A DNA stretch of 64,000 bases from positions 124,001 to 188,000 of the forward strand of contig CBDCRK010000037.1 in the NCBI GenBank assembly GCA_965220955.1, read 5' to 3'. Source of the DNA: CBDCRK01 sp965220955 (GTDB lineage: Bacteria > Desulfobacterota > Binatia > Bin18 > CBDCRK01). The notes beneath the pieces were generated by a model. It saw only the letters and a list, made by a program, of their open reading frames with translations, was not told the DNA's origin and did no database searches. How positions within the stretch are numbered: the first letter of the stretch is position 1; the number at the start of each line of letters is the position of its first letter. Below, in pieces: positions 33,602 to 41,357 of the stretch. Both the position numbers and the translations under genes were made by a program.

Positions 33602-33633
33602 CAGCTATCAGTCGTGGCAGCGACTGATAGCTG
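33602..33633. promoter_or_regulatory. perfect 13-bp hairpin upstream of pheA
   Basis: CAGCTATCAGTCG (33602-33614) and CGACTGATAGCTG (33621-33633) pair exactly around a six-base loop. The structure ends 11 bases before the ATG of pheA and 42 bases after the accA stop, so it may modulate readthrough or translation. Its arms contain the CAGCTATCAG motif that also occurs as a dispersed repeat in this window, so it may simply be a repeat copy. Confidence 0.55.
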
Positions 33634-33675
33634 CTGTAATTTGCAGAACAGACCGCAAATCCGTATCAGCTCCCG

Positions 33676-34815
33676 TTACTCAGCCCTTATCTCACCCATG
33701 CGACGGAACTTAGCATAGCGGCAGCTGAGCAGCTCGTCGAGCGGTAGAGTCAACAGCTCTGCCAAGTGCCGGTCAAGTGCCTCTCCTATGGGCTGAGCTG
33801 CGGCCTCAGGAGAGCGATGGGCTCCACCCAAAGGTTCCGCAACCACCTCATCGATTACCCCTAACTGCAACAGATCATGAGCAGTTACCTTTAGTGCGGC
33901 TGCAGCCCCGGCCACCTGTTCTGGGGCACGCTCGCCATAAAGAATCGCCGCGCACCCCTCAGGAGTGATCACTGAGTAACAGGTATACTCTTGCATCAGA
34001 ATACGATCACCAATCCCAAGGGCGAGGGCTCCCCCACTACCACCTTCACCAATAACTACTACAATCACCGGCGTACATAGCCCCGCCATCTCGCGCAGGT
34101 TGGTGGCAATAGCCTCTGCCTGCCCTCGTTCTTCAGCACCCACCCCAGGATAGGCTCCCTGGGTATCAATGAAGGTAACCACCGGACGGCGGAATCGTTC
34201 AGCCAAGTGAAAAAGTCGCAGTGCTTTGCGATACCCCTCAGGTCGGGGCATGCCAAAATTGCGGCGTAATTTTTCCGGCACCGTCCGTCCCCGTTGGTGT
34301 CCCACCACTACTATACTTCTGCCCTGAAAATGGGCCAGCCCGCCTATGATGGCCGGGTCATCAGCAAAAGCGCGGTCTCCATGCAATTCAACAAAGTCAT
34401 CGCAGAGGAGTCGGATGTAGTCGAGGGTATAGGGACGGTCCGGGTGGCGCGAGAGCTGGACCTGCAGCCAAGGGGAAAGATCAGCATAGACCTTACTCTC
34501 CAACACCTGACACTGGAACTCAAGCTCACGTAGCTCTCTGGCTTCCGCATCCGATACTTGAGAAAGACGTCGCAGTGCCATAATCCGCTTGTCCAACTCA
34601 GCTAGGGGTCTTTCAAAATCAAAATAGGTTGTTTGCGGCGCTCGCCCATTAACGCTTGGTCGAGCTTCTGGCTGTGCCAGCTCCGCTTCCTGAGCTCGTT
34701 CGCTAGCGCCTAGCCGTTCGCTAGCGCCTAGCTTAGTTCCAGCCTGCGGCTGGACCGGTTCGGAGGCCCGTTCGGCTCCACCGCGCTGATTATCGCTCCG
34801 TTCAGTTGTTAGCAT
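33676..34815 (-). CDS. accA: acetyl-CoA carboxylase carboxyltransferase subunit alpha
   Basis: A 379-residue protein. The core begins at about residue 64 (YFDFERPLAELDKRIMALRR) and includes LHGDRAFADDPAIIGGLAHF, GRTVPEKLRRNFGMPRPEGYRKALRL in two parts, and the oxyanion-region VIGEGGSGGALALG. With AccD it moves the carboxyl group from biotin to acetyl-CoA for fatty acid synthesis. The first 60 residues are a low-complexity extension (ERLGASERAQEAELAQPEA) partly made of an 18-base tandem repeat. The start ATG is nonetheless preceded by a strong GGGAGGAAGG site inside the end of miaA, so the extension is probably translated. Confidence 0.93.
   Translation of the reverse strand: MLTTERSDNQRGGAERASEPVQPQAGTKLGASERLGASERAQEAELAQPEARPSVNGRAPQTTYFDFERPLAELDKRIMALRRLSQVSDAEARELRELEFQCQVLESKVYADLSPWLQVQLSRHPDRPYTLDYIRLLCDDFVELHGDRAFADDPAIIGGLAHFQGRSIVVVGHQRGRTVPEKLRRNFGMPRPEGYRKALRLFHLAERFRRPVVTFIDTQGAYPGVGAEERGQAEAIATNLREMAGLCTPVIVVVIGEGGSGGALALGIGDRILMQEYTCYSVITPEGCAAILYGERAPEQVAGAAAALKVTAHDLLQLGVIDEVVAEPLGGAHRSPEAAAQPIGEALDRHLAELLTLPLDELLSCRYAKFRRMGEIRAE
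34697..34732. repeat. 18-bp tandem duplication in the accA 5' extension
   Basis: CGTTCGCTAGCGCCTAGC occurs twice in direct succession (34697-34714 and 34715-34732). On the minus strand it encodes LGASER twice. Each unit contains the palindrome CGCTAGCG. Confidence 0.85.
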
Positions 34816-35746
34816 TCCCTTCCTCCCCTACCGGCCAAAACCTCTCTATCTCAGCCACAATCTCCAACCTCTGTGTAGGCTCAAACCAACGGATCTTCGT
34901 ATCAGGACGAAACCAGGTGAGCTGTCGCTTGGCAAGATGGCGGGTTTCTCGGATCATCTCTGCCATAGCCTCCTGCCATCCCATCATCCCCCGCAGATAC
35001 TTACCGATTTGCCCATACCCAATGCTGTGCAGAGGTGGCAGTTCAGGCCCATAGCCCATTGTCCATAAGCCTTCCACCTCCTCTACTAGCCCTTCCTCCA
35101 CCATACGCCAACAACGCTTTTCGATCCGGCGATACAACTCACTACGCTCTAACATAAGCCCAACAGTAAGGACAGAAAAAAGATGGTCTTGGAAATCATG
35201 CTCTTGCTGCCAGACACTGATAGGCTTTCCGCTCAGCCAAAAAACCTCCAGCGCCCGAATGATCCGCATAGTATCATGAGGGTGCAGCACACGGGCCGTT
35301 TCAGGATCGACAGTCTGCAGCTGGCGGTATAAGAATCCCTTCCCTTCTACTTCTTCCTGCAGCTGAAGCCGGGCTCGAAATCCCGTCTCAGCTTTGGGTC
35401 CAGGAAACAACCCTTGGGTTAACACTTTGATATATAGACCAGTGCCACCAACAACCAGCACCCGCCTTCTCCTTCGGAGTATGTCAGCAATGACGGCCCG
35501 GGCCTGCGCTAGGTAGCAGGCACTATCAAAATGCTCATCTGGGTTCACCACATCAAGGAGGTGGTGAACCACTTCCTCTTGCTCTGTCCGGCCGGGCTTG
35601 GCGGTACCCACGTCGAGAAACCGGTATACCTGGCGGGAATCTGCCCCAACAATCTCCGCCCCCATATATTGGGCTATGGTCAGCGCCAGCGCGCTCTTCC
35701 CTGTGGCGGTGGGACCAGTGATAACTACAATCTTTGGCTTATTCAT
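34802..35746 (-). CDS. miaA: tRNA dimethylallyltransferase
   Basis: A 314-residue enzyme that adds dimethylallyl to A37 of tRNAs reading U-starting codons. It has the P-loop ITGPTATGKSALALTIA, GADSRQVYRFLDVGTAKP, VVGGTGLYIKVLTQGLF, and the tRNA-binding YPSER-like region replaced by LWTMGYGPELPPLHSIGYGQ, ending TRHLAKRQLTWFR. The stop overlaps accA by 14 bases. It is the first gene of the minus-strand superoperon running to 25687. The AT-rich region upstream (about 35780-35860) could hold the promoter. Confidence 0.94.
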   Translation of the reverse strand: MNKPKIVVITGPTATGKSALALTIAQYMGAEIVGADSRQVYRFLDVGTAKPGRTEQEEVVHHLLDVVNPDEHFDSACYLAQARAVIADILRRRRRVLVVGGTGLYIKVLTQGLFPGPKAETGFRARLQLQEEVEGKGFLYRQLQTVDPETARVLHPHDTMRIIRALEVFWLSGKPISVWQQEHDFQDHLFSVLTVGLMLERSELYRRIEKRCWRMVEEGLVEEVEGLWTMGYGPELPPLHSIGYGQIGKYLRGMMGWQEAMAEMIRETRHLAKRQLTWFRPDTKIRWFEPTQRLEIVAEIERFWPVGEEGNANN

Positions 35747-35967
35747 CCGCTGGACTAGAATATCTCCCCGCGTGCCTACCTAGTAGCACCCCAGGGAAAA
35801 ATCTGCAAGAGTTAAACTAGGTTAGTTATATAGCAGGCGGTTGCTGAAATCGTGGAGAAAGACCATAAATGTCGCAACGTCCAACTAATACGTTGGGCCT
35901 CACATCACAGCCCGCTTTTACGGTTGACCAAGCGTTCATAAAGTTACCCTGCGGCCGCGTTTGCAGG

Positions 35968-36205
35968 ATGACGAGGTGGTCCGTATCTAGCAGAAACATC
36001 GCCCTCTCCTATTATTTTGACCATCAAGCGGAAATTGAAGAAGAGATTCGTCTCAGCCAGGACCGCGACTATTGGATGAAGCAACATCCTCCCTCTTGTC
36101 CACGTGGCTAATATCAAGCTCTACTGCGATAAAGATATAGAGGTCTTTTTCGCTGACGCAGTTCGTCAGCGTTTGTCCTCTCCTCACTTGTACTCTATCA
36201 AGTGA
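35968..36205 (+). pseudogene. remnants of a DUF433 / DUF5615-type toxin-antitoxin pair
   Basis: A plus-strand frame ending at 36111 contains IALSYYFDHQAEIEEEIRLS, which matches the C-terminal helix region of DUF433 antitoxin-like proteins (typically ALAYYYDH...EID). Directly after it a short frame from GTG 36104 to the stop at 36203 reads ANIKLYCDKDIEVFFADAVR, like the start of a DUF5615 PIN-like toxin (usually IKLYCDED...). Both are truncated, so this is a dead module. Upstream, 35747-35967, I see no intact gene. Confidence 0.45.
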
Positions 36206-36222
36206 TACTTTAGGATCATTCT

Positions 36223-36464
36223 ATGCGCACCGAACTTGTCACGACCTTGAAGCGAAAAGCAACGGATATTCTTTCAGGCTGGAGCGTGATCGAACACCGA
36301 TTCTGATTACTCAGCATGGGCGGCCTGCGGCCTATCTGGTGGATGTGGAGACATACGAGAAGCTTCAGCAGCGACTGAAGATCCTTGAAGGGATTGCACG
36401 CGGGGAGCACGCTATTGAGCAGGGACGCGTTCTATCCCACGCTGAAGCCAAGAGACGTATCGCG
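36223..36464 (+). pseudogene. frameshifted Phd/YefM-family antitoxin
   Basis: The ATG at 36223 starts MRTELVTTLKRKATDILS, then a stop appears; in another frame the sequence continues LERDRTPILITQHGRPAAYL and VDVETYEKLQQRLKILEGIA, ending GRVLSHAEAKRR. Together these make a normal Phd/YefM antitoxin with one single-base frameshift near 36272. An AGGA site precedes the ATG. The antitoxin end overlaps the start of the toxin remnant at 36465. Confidence 0.65.
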
Positions 36465-36714
36465 ATGGCTGAGCTGATTTGGACCGAGCCAGCGCTGAAC
36501 GACCTTGACACAATCGCTGATTACATTGCGATGGACAAACCCGGACACGGCACGCCTCCTGGTCCAGCGCTTATTTCGACATGTGGAGCAGCTGGCCGAA
36601 CATCCGGCGAGTGGTTCACGGCCCAGAGAGCTTCGTAACTCGCGGTATCGACAAATTGTCGAGCCGCCTTGCCGGGCATTCTATCGCTATGATGGATGTG
36701 CCTGTTGGCAATAA
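36465..36714 (+). pseudogene. frameshifted RelE/ParE-family toxin
   Basis: The frame from ATG 36465 reads MAELIWTEPALNDLDTIADY then IAMDKP; in the next frame it goes on DTARLLVQRLFRHVEQLAEH, PASGSRPRELRNSRYRQIVE and PPCRAFYRYDG, then stops at 36712. Removal of one G near 36542 would restore one ParE reading frame. The C-terminal VxVLxVxHxxR part is missing. With the frameshifted antitoxin just upstream it forms a fossil toxin-antitoxin locus next to rfaE2. Confidence 0.65.
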
Positions 36715-36727
36715 AAAGAGAAGTGCT

Positions 36728-37246
36728 GTGAGAAAACGAAAGTTTTACCCGGCACAAGAGCTTAAACTCATTTTAGACCAACTCCGCCAGCAAGGCCAAC
36801 GCCTGGTTTTCACTAACGGATGTTTTGACCTGCTCCACCCCGGCCATCTCCACACCTTGTACATAGCCAAAGAGCAGGGAGACGTGCTGGTGGTAGGAAT
36901 CAATGCGGACACTTCCGTCAGAAAGCTCAAAGGAGAGGGACGGCCTATCCTTTTAGAAGAAGAACGGGCAACCCTTCTCTCTGCGCTGGAAATGGTAGAC
37001 TTCGTCACCTTCTTTGCTGAGGAGACTCCGCTGGAATTAATACAGATTCTAGAGCCGGATGTGTTAGTCAAGGGCGAAGACTGGGCCCCCGAGGCAGTGG
37101 TGGGTAAAGAGAGCGTGGAGAGCCGGGGAGGAAAGGTTGTTGTAGTTCCCTACCACGAAGGCCTCTCCACCACTGCCCTGATTGAACGTATTCGGGCTAG
37201 TACTCGGAGGTTAGTAGCCACCAACCCAAAGGAAACTGAGTCGTGA
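36728..37246 (+). CDS. rfaE2: D-glycero-beta-D-manno-heptose 1-phosphate adenylyltransferase
   Basis: A 172-residue nucleotidyltransferase with FTNGCFDLLHPGHLHTLYIA (HxGH motif), VGINADTSVRKLKGEGRPIL and EDWAPEAVVGKESVES. It makes ADP-heptose, the donor for LPS inner-core heptosyltransferases encoded at 46562 and 48699. In enterobacteria this domain is fused to the kinase (HldE); here the kinase is separate (41354). The GTG at 36728 is chosen because it gives the family's normal length; the frame is open further up through the toxin remnant. Confidence 0.9.
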   Translation: MRKRKFYPAQELKLILDQLRQQGQRLVFTNGCFDLLHPGHLHTLYIAKEQGDVLVVGINADTSVRKLKGEGRPILLEEERATLLSALEMVDFVTFFAEETPLELIQILEPDVLVKGEDWAPEAVVGKESVESRGGKVVVVPYHEGLSTTALIERIRASTRRLVATNPKETES

Positions 37247-37323
37247 GGTGGGTAAAGCAAAGCGCTACTTGCACACCTCTTCTGGCTATGTTAGGGAGGT
37301 GGCTCCCTGGGAGGAAAAACGGA

Positions 37324-37515
37324 ATGGCACGTAGATGCGAGATTTGCGGTAAAGGCCCTACAGTCGGCCATAATGTAAGCCACGCCAATAATAAAACCAA
37401 AAGGCGCTGGCTGGTCAACTTGCAGCGAGTCAAAGCGAACCTTAATGGCACGGTGCGTTATATTCGTGCTTGTACCCGATGCATCCGCTCGGGGCTGGTA
37501 CGCAAGGCTGCCTAA
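37324..37515 (+). CDS. rpmB: 50S ribosomal protein L28
   Basis: A 63-residue ribosomal protein: MARRCEICGKGPTVGHNVSH, KTKRRWLVNLQRVKA, then CTRCIRSGLVRKAA. It retains the zinc-ribbon cysteine pairs (C-x-x-C twice). A GGGAGG site precedes the ATG. It ends with a TAA that overlaps the stop of the convergent rel gene (37512). Confidence 0.93.
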   Translation: MARRCEICGKGPTVGHNVSHANNKTKRRWLVNLQRVKANLNGTVRYIRACTRCIRSGLVRKAA

Positions 37516-39656
37516 GTTCTTACCCGTGCTACCTTCACAACTCCCCGTACACGACCAAGGTTACGTATCACGTGATTTAAGTCCTGGACGCTTGCCACCG
37601 TCATCTCAAAAACATTAAGCGCCCTCTTATTCAGAAGGGTACGGACATTGGCACTGGCAATATTGACACCTGCAGAACTGATGGCTTTGCTCATGGCAGC
37701 CAAAAGTCCCGGGCGATCTTCACAGAGGACTTCCACTTTGACTAGTCGCAGATGGTTAGCGTCGTTATCCCATTCCACGGTAATGTGGCGTTGCGGATCG
37801 CTCTCCAGAAGTCGTTGACACTCCATAAAATGAACCGTCACCCCTCTGCCACGGGTGATAACGCCCAGAATGCGCTCTCCCGGTAGAGGATTGCAACACC
37901 GAGCAAAATGGACGAGCACGTCATTCACCCCGCCCACACGTACACCGGTCTTGGCCTCGGGCACAACCCGCAAAAAGGCCTTCTCGACTCCCCCTTCCTC
38001 GGGCCTCCCTCGGTTGGCATCCTGAGATGGAAGCAAGTGTGAAACCAGATGACCGGTAGTGACCTGGCCATAGCCGATACTGGCCAGTAAAGTTTCCTCA
38101 TCCCTAAAAGAAAACGCTCTGGCCAGTTCTTCCAGCTTGCCCTGTTTGCGCAGCCCTGCCAGATCGAGCCGATAGCGGGCCAGGTCCCGTTCGAGCAATT
38201 CTCGTCCTAACGCCACACTGCGCTCACGCTGCTGGGCCTTAACCCATTGACGAATACGAGCCTGGGCCTTAGAGGTTCTGACAATCTTGAGCCAGTCCTT
38301 ATTGGGCGTCTGGCGGGCGGTTGTGATAATCTCAACTGTGTCCCCGTTTTGTAACTGATAGCGCAAGGGTACGAGCCGACTGTTAACCCGTGCTCCGGTG
38401 CAATGATTACCCACCTCTGAGTGAATGCGGTAGGCAAAATCGATCACCGTGGCTCCTTGCGGGAAGTTGAACAAGTCTCCTTTCGGGGTAAAAACATAGA
38501 CCTCCTCAGTAAAGAGATCCTCTTTGACCGATTGGAGAAACTCCCGTGGATCTTTAAGCTGCTGTTGCCACTCAAGCAACTGGCGTAGCCAGACAAAGCG
38601 TTGCGCTTCTTCCAGAGCTATCCCTCCTCCTTCTTTATACTTCCAGTGGGCTGCAATCCCCTCCTCGGCAATGCGATGCATCTCGTGGGTGCGGATCTGT
38701 ACCTCAATACGCTCGCCATAAGGCCCAATAACGGTGGTGTGGAGAGAGCGATACCTATTAGCTTTAGGCAAGGCAATATAGTCTTTAAAGCGACCCGGCA
38801 CCGGCTTCCAGTGGCTATGCACCACTCCTAAAGCTTCGTAGCACTCCCGCAACGAGTCTACGCGAATGCGAAAAGCAACCAGGTCATAGATCTGGTCAAA
38901 CAAAAGATTCTGACTGCGCATCTTCTGGTAAATAGAGTAGAAGTGCTTAGGACGACCCGAGACTTCGGCTTCGAGCCCCGCTTCTTCAAGCCGCTTCTTG
39001 AAGATGGAGATGACCTCGGCAATATAAGCCTCACGCTCAGCTTTTTTCTTGGCCACGTTATGCTTGAGCTGGTAATAGACCTCCGGGTAAAGGTAAAGCA
39101 GCGTGTTATCTTCAAGTTCACTCTTGAGCCAGTAGATCCCCAGGCGGTGAGCCAAAGGAGCGTAAATGTCAAGCGTCTCCTGTGCGATCTCTCGCTGTTT
39201 TTCTTCGGGCAGATAACTAAGCGTACGCATATTATGCACACGGTCGGCCAGTTTTACCAACACCACCCGAATATCGCGGGCCATAGCCAGAATCATCTTA
39301 CGGAAGTTTTCGGCCTGTCGTTCCTCATGGGAGGTGATATTCATCTGGCTAATCTTTGTCACCCCATCAACAAGCGTAGCGACCTCCGTCCCGAAAGTCT
39401 CCTCGATTTCCTCCAGAGAGGTAAGTGTATCCTCCACAGTGTCGTGAAGCAGGCCTGTGACTACACTGGGCACGTCAAGCTTCATATCAATAATAATTCT
39501 GGCTACCTCAACCGGATGGACCAAATAAGGCTCGCCGGACAGGCGTTGCTGCCCCTGGTGGACTCGGGCAGAGAAGTCGTAGGCCTTTTGGATGACTGTC
39601 ACTTCGGCCTCAGGCTGGTAGGAACGAATCTGATTGATGAGGTTGATAGCTGTCAT
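37512..39656 (-). CDS. rel: bifunctional (p)ppGpp synthetase/hydrolase (RelA/SpoT family)
   Basis: A 714-residue stringent-response enzyme: HD hydrolase with LLHDTVEDTLTSLEEI (HD and ED intact), synthetase with GRFKDYIALPKANRYRSLHT and IEVQIRTHEMHRIAEEGIAA, TGS domain (VFTPKGDLFNFPQGATVIDF), and a C-terminal ACT domain (EVLCEDRPGLLAAMSKAISS). The RFKD loop and intact HD suggest both activities. It is the last gene of the long envelope operon, downstream of gmk, an arrangement like proteobacterial gmk-rpoZ-spoT, but no rpoZ is present in the 150-base gap. Confidence 0.94.
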   Translation of the reverse strand: MTAINLINQIRSYQPEAEVTVIQKAYDFSARVHQGQQRLSGEPYLVHPVEVARIIIDMKLDVPSVVTGLLHDTVEDTLTSLEEIEETFGTEVATLVDGVTKISQMNITSHEERQAENFRKMILAMARDIRVVLVKLADRVHNMRTLSYLPEEKQREIAQETLDIYAPLAHRLGIYWLKSELEDNTLLYLYPEVYYQLKHNVAKKKAEREAYIAEVISIFKKRLEEAGLEAEVSGRPKHFYSIYQKMRSQNLLFDQIYDLVAFRIRVDSLRECYEALGVVHSHWKPVPGRFKDYIALPKANRYRSLHTTVIGPYGERIEVQIRTHEMHRIAEEGIAAHWKYKEGGGIALEEAQRFVWLRQLLEWQQQLKDPREFLQSVKEDLFTEEVYVFTPKGDLFNFPQGATVIDFAYRIHSEVGNHCTGARVNSRLVPLRYQLQNGDTVEIITTARQTPNKDWLKIVRTSKAQARIRQWVKAQQRERSVALGRELLERDLARYRLDLAGLRKQGKLEELARAFSFRDEETLLASIGYGQVTTGHLVSHLLPSQDANRGRPEEGGVEKAFLRVVPEAKTGVRVGGVNDVLVHFARCCNPLPGERILGVITRGRGVTVHFMECQRLLESDPQRHITVEWDNDANHLRLVKVEVLCEDRPGLLAAMSKAISSAGVNIASANVRTLLNKRALNVFEMTVASVQDLNHVIRNLGRVRGVVKVARVRT

Positions 39657-39804
39657 ACGCAGAGCCTATATTGGTCACCTTTCTTGGTTTCCTCCAGACT
39701 TTTATTATCCCTAGATATAGTTATAGATGTTGTCTTGGTCAATCTCAAACCGAGGTCTCCGAAACCTCCTGTTAGCAAATATCAAAAAGATGTTTGAAAT
39801 ATTG

Positions 39805-40401
39805 CTACTTCCACACTATCCGGCTTACCCGGACCCGCTCGGCTATGATAACCGCTTTGAGGGTAGCAACGGCTCTCTCCAGTTCATCATTGATAATCCA
39901 GTAGTCATAGAAAGGGAGTTCCTCTGCCTCCTCGCGAGCCCGCTTGAGACGCCGGCTAATCACCGCTTGGTCCTCAGTTCGCCGGCTACGTAACCGCTCC
40001 TCCAGCTCCTCCCAGGACGGAGGAAGAATGAAAACAGAAGCCGCTTCAGGATAAGCTACCTTGATCTGCCGAGCCCCCTGGACATCAATATCAAGGAGAA
40101 TGTCTCTACTCGCTGCGAGCGCTTCTTCCAGCGGAGCCCGAGGAGTGCCGTAAAAAAATCCGTGTACTTGGGCCCACTCAACAAATGCGCCAGAATCCCG
40201 CAGATGGAAAAACTGCTCTTCGCCAATGAAATGGTAGTCCTGCCCCTCAACTTCATTAGCTCGGGATGTACGGGTTGTGTAAGAAACGGAGAAAGAGAGG
40301 CCAGGAAGAGCCTCCGTAGCCCGCCTGGAAAGGGTCGTTTTGCCTGCACCGGAGGGGGCGGACACAATAAAGATAACGCCTTTCAATCTCCTACGGAGCA
40401 T
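39805..40401 (-). CDS. gmk: guanylate kinase
   Basis: A 198-residue kinase with the P-loop IVSAPSGAGKTTLSRRA, SVSYTTRTSRANEVEGQDYH, FVEWAQVHGFFYGTPRAPLE and ILLDIDVQGARQIK. It converts GMP to GDP. The ATG at 40401 gives the typical family start; an ATG at 40455, two bases after the yicC stop, is the alternative. Neither has a strong ribosome binding site. Confidence 0.92.
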   Translation of the reverse strand: MLRRRLKGVIFIVSAPSGAGKTTLSRRATEALPGLSFSVSYTTRTSRANEVEGQDYHFIGEEQFFHLRDSGAFVEWAQVHGFFYGTPRAPLEEALAASRDILLDIDVQGARQIKVAYPEAASVFILPPSWEELEERLRSRRTEDQAVISRRLKRAREEAEELPFYDYWIINDELERAVATLKAVIIAERVRVSRIVWK

Positions 40402-40457
40402 AGCATTCGTTTCGATATTGTCCTGCCCCCTGTTCACACAGGATGCTGCTCTCATGC

Positions 40458-41357
40458 TTATTCTATATTCTGGGCTTGTTCACGCAGTTTTTCTATCTCC
40501 CCTTTTGCCTCTACTACAATCTGGCGAACCGCAGCATCATCGGCTTTAGAGCCAATAGTGTTGACTTCTCGTTGCAGCTCTTGAAGCAGAAAATCTATCT
40601 TTTTCCCTATGGGTTCACTCTCCTGCAAGAGCGCATGCAAGGCCGTGAGATGACTGTGCAAACGCACCAATTCCTCAGTAACATCGCTACGCTGAACGAG
40701 GAAGGCAACCTCCTGAAGCAGCCGGCTCTGATCTATTTCAGCTCCTGCAAGCAGAGTCGCCACCCGAGCATGGACTTTCTCCTTCAGCTCCTCCTGCACC
40801 ATAGGCAGGCGCTTTTTAACTTTCTGACACCATCGCTCAAGGCGCTGTACCCGCTGCACTATGTCCTTCTTAAGAAACCGCCCCTCTCGACACCGCGCCC
40901 TTTCTAGAGCAACAAGCGCCCGACGTAGGGCTTGTTTTGCCGCCTCCATCCCCGCGTCCGGCTGCCAGGGCTTTTGCCGAGGCTTTTGCCAAAGCTTTTC
41001 CACCACCTGAAAGAGTTCCGGTCGGGAAGCAAAAAAAGATAAGTCTACCCCTCCTTGAACGCCTAGCTCCTTATGCATGTGAGAAAAAGCACCCAGATAA
41101 GCCCTGGCCAGCTCCATATTGAGGTGAACTTTATAGCCCTTTGACTGCTGGCCAGAGGGATAAACAGAAATCTCTACCTTTCCCCTCTTGACCACCTCCT
41201 GAACCATTGCTCGCAGCTCTGCTTCCGAGGGATAATACTCGCGCGGTAGAGTCAGCCTAATCTCGGCAAACCGATGATTAACTGCTCTGGCCTCCACTAC
41301 TACCTGTCCCCCAGGAAAGGGGACTGTGGCTCCGCCATAGCCGGTCATGCTCTTCAT
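40458..41357 (-). CDS. yicC: YicC/YloC-family endoribonuclease
   Basis: A 299-residue protein with the start MKSMTGYGGATVPFPGGQVV, VEARAVNHRFAEIRLTLPRE, the central motif RGKVEISV, and the C-terminal KIDFLLQELQREVNTIGSKA. YicC of E. coli is an RNase and small-RNA decay adaptor. It overlaps rfaE1 by four bases and is followed by gmk, a common neighbour. Confidence 0.93.
   Translation of the reverse strand: MKSMTGYGGATVPFPGGQVVVEARAVNHRFAEIRLTLPREYYPSEAELRAMVQEVVKRGKVEISVYPSGQQSKGYKVHLNMELARAYLGAFSHMHKELGVQGGVDLSFFASRPELFQVVEKLWQKPRQKPWQPDAGMEAAKQALRRALVALERARCREGRFLKKDIVQRVQRLERWCQKVKKRLPMVQEELKEKVHARVATLLAGAEIDQSRLLQEVAFLVQRSDVTEELVRLHSHLTALHALLQESEPIGKKIDFLLQELQREVNTIGSKADDAAVRQIVVEAKGEIEKLREQAQNIE

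Noticed and set aside
38943..39797. Plus-strand frame of 284 codons antisense to rel
   Set aside because: It is the complement of a well-conserved enzyme and has no independent signals.
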